Origin: Brumimicrobium sp965659845
Lineage (GTDB): Bacteria; Bacteroidota; Bacteroidia; Flavobacteriales_D; Crocinitomicaceae
Assembly (NCBI GenBank): GCA_965659845.1
Contig: CBFHXS010000054.1
Coordinates: 1-16,667 of the forward strand
Direction of reading: 5' to 3'
DNA: 16,667 nt
Every line of letters begins with the position of its first letter. The first letter of the stretch is position 1. The notes under the pieces were generated by a model, which saw only the letters and a list, made by a program, of their open reading frames with translations, did no database searches and was not told where the DNA came from. The translations under genes were made by a program, and so were the position numbers. Of the stretch, positions 1 through 7,904 are shown in pieces.

Positions 1-157
1 TGCCCATAGCTTTCGAAAGGTAACGAATAAAGGTAGTTTTACCTGCACCCATCTCTGCATAGAAAGCAAAAATTGATTGATCCTTGAACTCATTTAGGAA
101 TTCTGTACTTATGTGAATAAGATCAGACTCTTTCTTTGCGTAAAACTCTTTTTCCAT
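1..157 (-). CDS. tsaE: TsaE, tRNA threonylcarbamoyladenosine (t6A) synthesis ATPase, partial (N-terminal 52 residues)
   Basis: Reading leftward from an ATG at 157, the frame stays open for 52 codons to the window edge. The product ends in a Walker A loop, GAGKTTF at residues 37-43, preceded by FYAEM and followed by IRYLSKAMG. This is the arrangement found near the N terminus of TsaE, the small ATPase that acts with TsaB and TsaD to form t6A37 on ANN-decoding tRNAs in the cytoplasm. The gene starts 23 nt downstream of the porX stop on the same strand, a neighbour pair I recall from other Bacteroidota. A TATCTTTG box at 173-180 lies in the gap, so it may have its own promoter as well as read-through from porX. 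The C-terminal two thirds is outside the window. The call rests on the P-loop context plus the neighbour. Confidence 0.85.
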   Translation of the reverse strand, partial: MEKEFYAKKESDLIHISTEFLNEFKDQSIFAFYAEMGAGKTTFIRYLSKAMG

Positions 158-172
158 CTCACTGATTTGTAG

Positions 173-180
173 CAAAGATA
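173..180 (-). promoter_or_regulatory. Bacteroidota -7 promoter element upstream of tsaE
   Basis: The minus strand reads TATCTTTG here, an exact match to the TAnnTTTG element recognised by the Bacteroidota primary sigma factor. It sits between the porX stop codon (181-183) and the tsaE ATG (157), so transcription would begin roughly 5-10 nt before the start codon. I see no clear TTG-type -33 element at the right spacing, which lies inside the 3' end of porX. Confidence 0.5.
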
Positions 181-1722
181 CTACTTAGGCGTCATTTCCA
201 CATATGGAATTAAAATTTCCTCAAGAGATATCCCCCCGTGTTGAAAAGTGTTTTTAAAGTGATTTGAATAATGATTAAAATTGTTTGGGTAAACGAAGAA
301 ATCATTATTTCGGCAGAATACGTAAGATGTAGAAATATTATCCTTCGGTAAGAATGCATCATCTGGATTCTGCACTTCGAATACTTCTTTGGCTTTATAA
401 TCTAGATTCTTACCTATTTTATATCTTAAGTTAGTATTCGTGTCTTTTGGCCCAACAATCTTTACCGCATTATCAACACGCACTGTTCCATGATCAGTTG
501 TCAACATTACCTGCGCTCCTTTTGCTGCAATTTTCTTTAAAATGTCTTGTAAAGGTGAATGTTCAAACCAACTCTCTGTAAGTGATCTATATGCTGCTTC
601 ATCATCTGCAAGCTCCTTGATCACTTTCATGTCTGTTTTCGCATGAGAAAGCATATCAACAAAGTTGTAAACTATAACATTCAAATCGTTATGATCCAAT
701 TGATTTAGGTTCTCAACAAGCTTTTTACCTGCATTCAAATTTGTAATCTTACGGTAACCAACACTAGAATTATTACCTAATCGAGCTAATTGCTTTTTCA
801 ATAGATCTTCTTCATGATTGTTCTTTCCTCCTTCTTGATCTTCATCAACCCACAATTCAGGATGCTTCTTTTTTATTTCTGACGGAAGCAAACCTGAGAA
901 AAATGAATTTCGTGCATATTGTGTTGCCGTTGGAAGAATAGAATAGATCATCTCTTCATTGTCCAATGTAAAATATTTACTAAGCATTGGTCTCAACATC
1001 TGATATTGATCATAACGTAAATTATCGATAACGATCACGTATGTTGGTTTATCCAGTTTTGGCTGAATACGGTCTTTGAACAATGTATGCAACATTTGAG
1101 GACCCTCCTCTACTCCATTGATCCAGTCAAGGTAGTTGTCTTCAATAAATCGAGCAAATTGATTATTGGCCTCTTGAAGCTGCATGGTCAACACCTCTTG
1201 CATTCCTTTATCTTCCAGTGCTGCAAATTCAATATCCCAATAGACGAGTTTTTTATACATACTTTTCCACTCGTCTGCGTCTAGATTATCACTCAACTCC
1301 ATTCCAATCTGACGAAATTCACGCTGGTAATTAGTATTTGTACGTTCTGAAACAAGTTTACCTTTGTCCAGATTCTTTTTAATACTCAATAAAATCTGAT
1401 TCGGATTGACAGGTTTGATCAAATAATCTGCAATCTTTCCACCAATAGCTTCTTCCATTATGGATTCTTCTTCACTCTTGGTAATCATAACAACAGGAAC
1501 AAGTGGTTTTAACTCCTTAATTTTAGATAAAGCATCAAGCCCAGACATACCTGGCATATTCTCATCCAAAAACACAATATCGTATGAATTCTCTTCACAG
1601 TTTTCGATTGCTTCACCGCCGCTGCGAACAGTGTCAACCTCATATCCTTTCTGTTCTAAAAACATGATATGCGGTTTAAGTAAGTCTATTTCATCGTCAG
1701 CCCAGAGAATTTTCACTTGCAT
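181..1722 (-). CDS. porX: PorX-type response regulator with C-terminal PglZ/alkaline-phosphatase-fold domain
   Basis: The 513-residue product begins with a receiver domain: acidic pair D9/D10, phospho-acceptor D53 in FLDENMPG, T81 and K103. A helical linker covers about 120-220. A PglZ domain of the alkaline phosphatase superfamily follows, with candidate metal or active-site residues D233 (VIDNLRYD), T267 (PTATQYARN), D356/H360, and D410/H411 (TTDHG), and a final QHGG motif. This matches PorX, which in Porphyromonas and Flavobacterium is activated through the histidine kinase PorY and controls type IX secretion. Published work on PorX describes a zinc-dependent enzyme that cleaves small oligonucleotides. 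All key residues look intact. The gene diverges from the HD-domain gene across only 44 nt, and tsaE follows on the same strand. porY is not in the window. Confidence 0.92.
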   Translation of the reverse strand: MQVKILWADDEIDLLKPHIMFLEQKGYEVDTVRSGGEAIENCEENSYDIVFLDENMPGMSGLDALSKIKELKPLVPVVMITKSEEESIMEEAIGGKIADYLIKPVNPNQILLSIKKNLDKGKLVSERTNTNYQREFRQIGMELSDNLDADEWKSMYKKLVYWDIEFAALEDKGMQEVLTMQLQEANNQFARFIEDNYLDWINGVEEGPQMLHTLFKDRIQPKLDKPTYVIVIDNLRYDQYQMLRPMLSKYFTLDNEEMIYSILPTATQYARNSFFSGLLPSEIKKKHPELWVDEDQEGGKNNHEEDLLKKQLARLGNNSSVGYRKITNLNAGKKLVENLNQLDHNDLNVIVYNFVDMLSHAKTDMKVIKELADDEAAYRSLTESWFEHSPLQDILKKIAAKGAQVMLTTDHGTVRVDNAVKIVGPKDTNTNLRYKIGKNLDYKAKEVFEVQNPDDAFLPKDNISTSYVFCRNNDFFVYPNNFNHYSNHFKNTFQHGGISLEEILIPYVEMTPK

Positions 1723-1766
1723 TGCTTGATTATTTTTAATTTTACATCGATTTTAAAATTACAGAT

Positions 1767-3017
1767 TTGCGTCCAAATCGAAAGACAAATAACAAAAAGA
1801 AAATTATTAACGACCCGGTTTACGGTTTTATTTCCTTGCCGAACGATATAATTTTTGACCTGATCGAACATCCCTTCTATCAGCGACTCCGAAGAATAAA
1901 ACAACTGGGCATGTCCCACCTTGTTTATCCAGGAGCACTTCATACTCGTTTTCATCATGCACTTGGTGCGACACACCTAATGATGAAAGCAATAGACACC
2001 TTGAGAAGAAAAGGTCATGAAATCACTGAGGAGGAGGAAACAGGTGCTTTGATCGCCATTTTACTGCACGATATTGGACACGGTCCATTTAGTCATACAC
2101 TTGAACATGACATTGTACGTAATATCAATCACGAACAGATCTCAAGTCTATTCATGCAACGTTTATCCATAGAATTTGATGGAGCTCTTGACCTTGCTCT
2201 AGAGATTTTTGAAGATCGCTACAAGAAATCATTCTTGCACCAGCTTGTATCTAGTCAATTGGATATGGATCGCATGGACTACCTCAACAGGGATAGTTTC
2301 TACACTGGAGTTTCTGAAGGTGTCATCGGTAGTGATAGAATCATCGCAATGTTGAATGTAAAAGACAATCAACTAGTGGTAGAGGAAAAAGGAGTTTACT
2401 CAATTGAGAAATTCCTTGTTGCTAGAAGGCTCATGTATTGGCAAGTATACATGCACAAAACAGTGGTTTCATCAGAAGTAATGTTAACGCATGTCTTGAG
2501 AAGAGCAAAAACGCTTATACAATCGGGAGTAGAATTATTTGCTACACCTTCTTTTAGCTTGTTCTTAAAAAATGATTTTGAGTTGAAGGACTTCAAAGAG
2601 AATCCAGAATTATTGAATCAATTTGCACAACTCGACGATAGTGATATACTTGGAGCTGTTAAAGTATGGCAAACCTGCGATGATAAGGTGCTTTCTACAT
2701 TATCAAAACAACTCGTCAACAGACAATTATTCAAGATCGAAATTAAGGACGGTAAATTCTCTGAAGAACGTATATCTGAAGAGAAAGAAAAGATTCAAAA
2801 GCACTTGAATATTTCGGCAGAAGAATCCAACTATTTCGTTCATACTGACGTCCTCAGGAATAACGCGTACAATGAGGAGAAAGAAAACATTAATTTACTC
2901 ATGAAAAGTGGGGAGATCATAGACGTAAGCAAAGCTGCTGATAACCTGAACATTCATGCACTTTCCAGCCCCGTGGAAAAGTATTTTATTTGCTATCCGC
3001 AATCAAATCGTACGTAA
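1767..3017 (+). CDS. HD-superfamily phosphohydrolase (SAMHD1/dGTPase-like)
   Basis: This 416-residue protein has the metal-binding signature of HD-domain hydrolases: a His in RFHHALG (H64), the HD pair H101/D102 in LLHDIGHGPFSH, and a distal Asp (D166) in SSQLDMDRMDYLNRD. That last motif is typical of the dGTPase/SAMHD1-like branch, so a nucleotide triphosphohydrolase role is plausible, but the substrate cannot be read from sequence. No ATG is available before the conserved INDPVYGFI segment. The TTG at 1767 is the best start; an ATT at 1758 is also in frame, and a stop lies at 1737. The gene leads the plus-strand block and precedes lpxD by 71 nt, an order I recall from many Bacteroidota. The C-terminal third has no motif I recognise. 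Confidence 0.85.
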   Translation: MRPNRKTNNKKKIINDPVYGFISLPNDIIFDLIEHPFYQRLRRIKQLGMSHLVYPGALHTRFHHALGATHLMMKAIDTLRRKGHEITEEEETGALIAILLHDIGHGPFSHTLEHDIVRNINHEQISSLFMQRLSIEFDGALDLALEIFEDRYKKSFLHQLVSSQLDMDRMDYLNRDSFYTGVSEGVIGSDRIIAMLNVKDNQLVVEEKGVYSIEKFLVARRLMYWQVYMHKTVVSSEVMLTHVLRRAKTLIQSGVELFATPSFSLFLKNDFELKDFKENPELLNQFAQLDDSDILGAVKVWQTCDDKVLSTLSKQLVNRQLFKIEIKDGKFSEERISEEKEKIQKHLNISAEESNYFVHTDVLRNNAYNEEKENINLLMKSGEIIDVSKAADNLNIHALSSPVEKYFICYPQSNRT

Positions 3018-3076
3018 TGAATATACGGCTGTTAAAAAATAGTCGACAAGAGAGATAAGTACTTAAACTGTTTTTA

Positions 3077-3084
3077 TATTTTTG
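3077..3084 (+). promoter_or_regulatory. Candidate -7 promoter element immediately upstream of lpxD
   Basis: TATTTTTG matches TAnnTTTG exactly and ends 4 nt before the lpxD ATG at 3089. If used, transcription would start at or next to the A of the ATG, giving a leaderless or nearly leaderless mRNA. No convincing TTG -33 element is seen upstream, so this could also be a chance match in an AT-rich gap. Confidence 0.35.
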
Positions 3085-3088
3085 AAGA

Positions 3089-4111
3089 ATGGAATTTTCG
3101 GCAGGACAAATAGCAGGTATACTAGAAGGACAGGTAGAAGGAGATGAAAACGCAACGGTTTCAGGTCTTTCTAAAATCGAAGAGGGTCAACCTGGTACAC
3201 TTACGTTTCTTGCAAATACAAAATACGAAGAGCATATTTATTCTACAAAAGCCACAATTGCTATTGTAAACAATGATTTTGCTCCCAGTAAAGAACTTCC
3301 AAATACACTTACACTAGTAAAGGTTGAAGATGCATACAGTTGCTTTGCTAAATTGCTTGATGTATATAATCAAATGCGTCAAAAAGAGCCGAAAATTGAA
3401 AAGAATGCTTTTATTTCTGAATCGGCTAAAATTGGTAAAGAGGTCTACATTGGTGCGAATGCCTATATTGGAGAAGACGCGGTAGTTGGAGACAATGTGA
3501 AAATTTACCCAAATAGTTTTATTGGCGATAATGTTAAGGTTGATGACGGAACTACTATTCATCCCAACGTATCAATATATCACGATTGTGTAATCGGAAA
3601 GAATTGTTTGATTCATGCAGGAGCAGTAATTGGCGCTGATGGATTTGGTTTCGCTCCTGATGAAAATGGAGAATTCCAGAAGGTTCCTCAAATCGGTAAT
3701 GTCATCCTGGAAGACAATGTAGACATCGGTGCAAACAGCACAATAGATAGGGCTACTTTGGGATCCACTGTATTAAAAAGAGGAGTTAAAATTGATAATT
3801 TAGTGCAAGTTGCACATAATGTTGAAATAGGTGAGAATTCAGCAATGGCGGCACAAGTTGGTATTGCTGGTTCAACGAAGATTGGTAGAAACGTAATGGC
3901 AGGTGGACAAGCGGGAATTAGTGGACACATTAAGATAGCTGATCGCACTAAGATCGTTGCTCAATCTGGCATCCCAGGGTCTGTTAAGAAACCAGACACT
4001 ACACTTATGGGGTCTCCGGGTATTCCAATCGAAGACTTTAAACGAGCATACATTGGATTCAGAAGACTTCCAATGATCGTAAAGAAAATTAATGAACTTG
4101 ACAATAAGTAA
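3089..4111 (+). CDS. lpxD: LpxD, UDP-3-O-(3-hydroxyacyl)glucosamine N-acyltransferase
   Basis: The 340-residue length is standard for LpxD. Residues about 1-100 form the N-terminal uridine-binding domain. From about 103 to 300 the protein is a left-handed beta-helix of hexapeptide repeats (IGKEVYIGANAYIGEDAVVG and similar). The catalytic base is H243 in DNLVQVAHNVEIG, equivalent to H239 of E. coli LpxD. The NSTIDRATLG segment is also characteristic. A helical C terminus follows the SPGIP turn. The enzyme adds a 3-hydroxyacyl chain from acyl-ACP to the 2-amino group of UDP-3-O-acyl-glucosamine, the third step of lipid A synthesis, in the cytoplasm. It lies 29 nt upstream of lpxC-fabZ, with lpxA next, so the three dedicated early enzymes are together. 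Confidence 0.97.
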   Translation: MEFSAGQIAGILEGQVEGDENATVSGLSKIEEGQPGTLTFLANTKYEEHIYSTKATIAIVNNDFAPSKELPNTLTLVKVEDAYSCFAKLLDVYNQMRQKEPKIEKNAFISESAKIGKEVYIGANAYIGEDAVVGDNVKIYPNSFIGDNVKVDDGTTIHPNVSIYHDCVIGKNCLIHAGAVIGADGFGFAPDENGEFQKVPQIGNVILEDNVDIGANSTIDRATLGSTVLKRGVKIDNLVQVAHNVEIGENSAMAAQVGIAGSTKIGRNVMAGGQAGISGHIKIADRTKIVAQSGIPGSVKKPDTTLMGSPGIPIEDFKRAYIGFRRLPMIVKKINELDNK

Positions 4112-4140
4112 ACATACTTATTTACGCTGAAAAAGGTAAA

Positions 4141-5553
4141 ATGGCAGAAAATCAAAGAACGCTAAAGCAATCAGTAAAAATAATCGGTGTTGGATTGCAC
4201 ACCGGAGAGAAAGTAACCATTGAATTGTGTCCTGCACCTGAGAACCACGGTTATAAATTCCAACGTGTAGATTTAGAAGGAGAACCTATCATAAATGCTG
4301 ATGCTGACCTTGTAGTTTCTACAGAAAGAGGTACTACACTTGAAAAGAATGGAGTAAAGATTTATACTACCGAACATGTTCTTGCTGCTTTATATGGTAT
4401 GCAAGTAGATAACGCATTGATAAAACTAACTGGACCTGAAATTCCTATCATGGATGGTAGTTCTTTACCTTTCGTGAATGCCATTGAGCAAGTTGGTTTT
4501 GACGAACAACAAGCTAAAAGAGAATACTTGGAACTTGATGAGAACATTCCATGGGAAGATACCGAAAAGGGAATTGAATTTCTTGCTGTACCTGACAAGG
4601 AATATCGCTTGACTGTAATGGTGGATTACAATTCACCTGTACTTGGAACTCAGCATGCTACAATTTACAAGATTGATGAATTTAAGGAGCAAATAGCACC
4701 ATGTAAAACATTTGTGTTCTTGCGCGAACTTGAGTATCTAGCAACAAACGGATTGATCAAAGGAGGTGACGTAGATAACGCCATCGTTCTTGTAGAGCGT
4801 GAAGAAGTTGAACAGGAAGAACTAGATCGATTAGCTAAACTATTAGGAAAAGAGGATCTTAAAGTTGAAATCAAAGGAATTGGTACTTTGAACAATTATA
4901 AGATGAAGTTCCAAAACGAACCTGCTCGTCACAAACTACTTGACATTGTAGGTGATTTAGCCTTAGTTGGAAAATTCATCAAAGCACACATACTAGCTGC
5001 GCGTCCTGGTCACTCAGGAAACACTCGATTTGCTAAAGTATTGAAGGAGCAGATTAAGAAACAAAGGTCTGCACCAAAGAAATTTGATCTAGAAAAGGAC
5101 CCATTATTCGATATCAACGACATCGAAAAAATGCTACCACACAGGTACCCATTTCTTCTTGTCGATAAAGTAATGGAAATTACTGAAGACTCTATCGTAG
5201 GTGTTAAAAACATTACGATGAATGAGCCTCAATTCACAGGGCATTTCCCAGGAAACCCTATATTCCCGGGTGTGCTTCAGATTGAGGCAATGGCTCAATG
5301 TGGAGGGATTTTTTCATTGAGTAAAGTTGAAGATCCTCATTTGTATTCTACGTACTTCATGAAGATTGATAACGTTAAATTCAAGCAAAAGGTACTTCCG
5401 GGCGACACAATCGTTTTTGAACTTAATCTTCTCTCACCAATGCGACGAGGACTTGTTAATATGGGAGGAAAAGGTTATGTTAACGGAAAACTTGTAGTTG
5501 AAGCTGAAATGCTCGCTCAAGTCGTAAAAGACAAAGAAGAGAATGATAAGTAA
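4141..5553 (+). CDS. lpxC-fabZ: Bifunctional LpxC/FabZ: UDP-3-O-acyl-GlcNAc deacetylase fused to 3-hydroxyacyl-ACP dehydratase
   Basis: Two complete enzymes are joined in 470 residues. Residues about 1-305 are LpxC, with zinc ligands H79 (TTEHVLAAL), H264 and D268 (RHKLLDIVGD) and the catalytic His H291 (PGHSGN). After a short lysine-rich linker, residues about 320-466 are FabZ, with LPHRYPFLLVDKV, catalytic H368 in GHFPGNPIFPGV and E382 in LQIEAMAQ. LpxC performs the committed deacetylation of lipid A synthesis; FabZ dehydrates 3-hydroxyacyl-ACP in fatty acid elongation. Both draw on the same 3-hydroxyacyl pool, so the fusion links the two pathways. It is a known Bacteroidota arrangement, not a new event. 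The stop codon overlaps the lpxA start by 11 nt, implying coupled translation. Confidence 0.97.
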   Translation: MAENQRTLKQSVKIIGVGLHTGEKVTIELCPAPENHGYKFQRVDLEGEPIINADADLVVSTERGTTLEKNGVKIYTTEHVLAALYGMQVDNALIKLTGPEIPIMDGSSLPFVNAIEQVGFDEQQAKREYLELDENIPWEDTEKGIEFLAVPDKEYRLTVMVDYNSPVLGTQHATIYKIDEFKEQIAPCKTFVFLRELEYLATNGLIKGGDVDNAIVLVEREEVEQEELDRLAKLLGKEDLKVEIKGIGTLNNYKMKFQNEPARHKLLDIVGDLALVGKFIKAHILAARPGHSGNTRFAKVLKEQIKKQRSAPKKFDLEKDPLFDINDIEKMLPHRYPFLLVDKVMEITEDSIVGVKNITMNEPQFTGHFPGNPIFPGVLQIEAMAQCGGIFSLSKVEDPHLYSTYFMKIDNVKFKQKVLPGDTIVFELNLLSPMRRGLVNMGGKGYVNGKLVVEAEMLAQVVKDKEENDK

Positions 5554-6319
5554 TTTAGCTTCCGTTTCAGCAGATTCGAAGATTGGTAATGATGTAACAA
5601 TTGAACCATTTACAACCATATATGATGATGTTCATATTGGCCAAGGTTCTCACATTGGACCAAATGTAACTATATACCCAGGCACAAGAATTGGAAAGAA
5701 TGCGAAAATTTTTCCTGGAGCTGTAATTGGAGCAGTACCACAAGATTTGAAATTCTCAGGAGAATACACAACTGTTGAAATTGGTGATAACACTACAATT
5801 AGAGAGTGTGTTACTATTCATCGAGGTACTACAGATAAGATGAAAACCTCTATCGGCAACAACTGTTTGCTCATGGGGTATGTGCACATTGCTCACGATT
5901 GTATCATTGGGAACAATGTTATCCTTGCTAATTACACTGGACTTTCTGGTCATGTTCAAATAGATGATTTTGCTATCCTCGAAGGGAAAGTAGCTGCCCA
6001 ACAATTCATGCATATTGGAGCACACTCTTTTATCGCAGGGGCGAGTCTGATTCGCAAAAATGTCCCTCCTTTTGTACGTGCAGCTCGAGAGCCATTAAGT
6101 TATGCTGGAGTTAATGCTGTTGGAATGAGAAGAAGAAATTTCTCTGATGATGACATTAAATTAATTGAAGATATTTATCGAGTTTTATTCGTCCAAAACA
6201 ATAACATTTCTAAAGGTATCAATTGTCTGAAGGAAGAAATGGAAGAATCTCCATTAAAATCAATGGTAATTGATTTTGTGGAAGACAGCGAAAAAGGAAT
6301 TATTCGAGGACTTCTTTAG
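5543..6319 (+). CDS. lpxA: LpxA, acyl-ACP--UDP-N-acetylglucosamine O-acyltransferase
   Basis: The 258 residues match LpxA length. Hexapeptide repeats form the beta-helix from about 2 to 180, followed by a helical C terminus. The catalytic motif VHIAHDC places H118 as the general base (H125 in E. coli) and H115 at the position of E. coli H122. The PQDLKFSGE and IRECVTIHRGT segments are LpxA hallmarks that separate it from LpxD. It transfers a 3-hydroxyacyl chain from ACP to the 3-OH of UDP-GlcNAc, the first step of lipid A synthesis. Its ATG at 5543 lies inside the 3' end of lpxC-fabZ in another frame, so it is probably translated by termination-reinitiation. No terminator is seen before rlmD, 39 nt downstream. 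Confidence 0.97.
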   Translation: MISNLASVSADSKIGNDVTIEPFTTIYDDVHIGQGSHIGPNVTIYPGTRIGKNAKIFPGAVIGAVPQDLKFSGEYTTVEIGDNTTIRECVTIHRGTTDKMKTSIGNNCLLMGYVHIAHDCIIGNNVILANYTGLSGHVQIDDFAILEGKVAAQQFMHIGAHSFIAGASLIRKNVPPFVRAAREPLSYAGVNAVGMRRRNFSDDDIKLIEDIYRVLFVQNNNISKGINCLKEEMEESPLKSMVIDFVEDSEKGIIRGLL

Positions 6320-6358
6320 GAAGATAATACAATAAATAATCTTAAAACTTTATAGACG

Positions 6359-7792
6359 TTGATTAAACGAGCTGAAGTCATTACTGTTGATATCGAGGAT
6401 CTTGCTTTTGGCGGGAAAGGAATTGCAAAACTACACGATGAAAATGGATCATTTGTGGTCTTCGTTCAAAACACATTTCCTGGTCAGAAAGTTGAAGCCC
6501 GAGTTTCTAAAAAACGTAAACGACATGCTGAATGTAAATTGCTTAAAGTAATTGAACGTTCGCCACTTGAAAAAGAATCAGAATTTCAAGAAATAAGTGG
6601 TGCACCATACATTCACGTCCCTCCTGCAATTCAAGAAGAGAAAAAGAAAGAGGTTACACTAGAGGTTTACAGGAGATTGGCTGACCTACAAAACATCGAT
6701 ACTTTGTTTGATGAATTCATTCCATCGCCTGAACATTACTTTTATCGCAATAAAATGGAGTATTCGTTCTCGAGCATCGAGCACGATATAGAGACAGATC
6801 AAGAGATTGATGATGCTTTTGCTTTAGGTTTCAAACACAGAGGGACATGGTGGAAGGTTGAGTCTCTTAATAAAGCATCAGGACTATTTGATGAAGAATG
6901 GGAGAACTTTCTGAAAGAATTCAGGATGCATTTAAAATCTAGTGGTCTTCCTGCATGGCATCCACCTCAGAAAAAAGGTTTTTTTAGACATATTGTTGTA
7001 CGTAAATCATTTGATCAAGATAAACTATTGATCAACCTAGTGACATCATCTCAAGGGATTAAAAAATTTGACCTTGAAGCTACAGGTAAGTTTCTTCAAG
7101 AACATATGGGCGATCGAATTGCTGGTTTTCAGCATACCGTGAACGACAATGTTGCTGATCGAGCGAAAATTGAAAACGGTAATTGTACTCTTGTCTTTGG
7201 AAATGATCATGTTATAGAAGATCTTCATGGGTTGAAGTTTGAAATCAGTATGGAGAGTTTCTTTCAAACAAATCCTGCTAGTGCAGAACGATTATACAAT
7301 AAAGCTCTGGACTATGTTTTCGAAGGAGATAGAGACTTTAGCGACAAAGCTGTAATGGATCTATTTTGCGGAACTGGTACTATCGGTCAATTATTATCTC
7401 AACGATCAAAAGAAGCATCAATTATTGGCGTAGACATTGTTGATGAAGCTATTGAAGATGCTAAAAGAAACGCTAAACGAAACGGAATTGAGAATATCTC
7501 TTTTTACGCGGCAGATGTAGGTAAGTTCTTGCGCGAGTATCCAGAATATATTAACAAGATAGATACGATCGTTTTAGATCCGCCACGTGCGGGAATAGCA
7601 CCAAAGACATTACTTAAGGTTATTGCTCTTAATGCAAATCGAATAGTTTACATTTCATGCAATCCATCTACTCAGGCAAGAGATATAAAAACACTTGAAG
7701 AGCATGGTTATAAGACAAAAAAAATCAGCTTAGTAGATCAGTTTCCACACACGAGTCATATTGAAGCAATAGGGTTATTTGAAAAAAATTAA
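6359..7792 (+). CDS. rlmD: RlmD-like 23S rRNA (uracil-C5)-methyltransferase, TrmA/RumA family
   Basis: The 477-residue protein starts with a TRAM-type RNA-binding domain (about 1-65, DLAFGGKGIAKL). A C-terminal SAM-dependent methyltransferase domain carries DLFCGTG (334-340), DPPRAG (407-412), catalytic Cys C434 in YISCNPSTQARD and E469 near the end. The family adds a methyl group to C5 of a uracil, U1939 of 23S rRNA in E. coli RlmD. RlmC, RlmCD and TrmA share the core, so the exact target is inferred. The iron-sulfur cysteine motif expected near residues 77-90 is absent: the aligned segment reads FQEISGAPYIHVPP. The TTG at 6359 is the only reasonable start, since an in-frame stop lies at 6353-6355. 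The gene is probably transcribed with lpxA and ends before a strong terminator. Confidence 0.88.
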   Translation: MIKRAEVITVDIEDLAFGGKGIAKLHDENGSFVVFVQNTFPGQKVEARVSKKRKRHAECKLLKVIERSPLEKESEFQEISGAPYIHVPPAIQEEKKKEVTLEVYRRLADLQNIDTLFDEFIPSPEHYFYRNKMEYSFSSIEHDIETDQEIDDAFALGFKHRGTWWKVESLNKASGLFDEEWENFLKEFRMHLKSSGLPAWHPPQKKGFFRHIVVRKSFDQDKLLINLVTSSQGIKKFDLEATGKFLQEHMGDRIAGFQHTVNDNVADRAKIENGNCTLVFGNDHVIEDLHGLKFEISMESFFQTNPASAERLYNKALDYVFEGDRDFSDKAVMDLFCGTGTIGQLLSQRSKEASIIGVDIVDEAIEDAKRNAKRNGIENISFYAADVGKFLREYPEYINKIDTIVLDPPRAGIAPKTLLKVIALNANRIVYISCNPSTQARDIKTLEEHGYKTKKISLVDQFPHTSHIEAIGLFEKN

Positions 7793-7874
7793 TTAAAAAG
7801 TGAAACCTTGTAGATAAATCAGCGTTATATATACAACGGATCAATTATTAACTTCTACAGGTTAATGAATCAAA

Positions 7875-7904
7875 GTCGCTCTTCGGAGCGGCTTTTTTCT
7901 TTTT
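7875..7904 (+). terminator. Intrinsic terminator after rlmD
   Basis: A seven-base stem, GTCGCTC (7875-7881) with GAGCGGC (7886-7892), closes a TTCG tetraloop and is followed at once by TTTTTTCTTTTT. This is a textbook rho-independent terminator for the plus-strand block. Its T-tract overlaps the last bases of the converging patatin gene. In the minus direction the hairpin has no good T-tract after it, so it mainly serves the plus strand. Confidence 0.88.

Noticed and set aside
1087..1729. Plus-strand open frames inside porX and similar antisense frames across the window
   Set aside because: They lie opposite strongly conserved proteins, have no recognisable domains and show no start signals, so they are shadows.
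4141..5553. lpxC-fabZ fusion as a novel gene fusion
   Set aside because: This fusion is an established feature of Bacteroidota, so it supports taxonomy but is not new.
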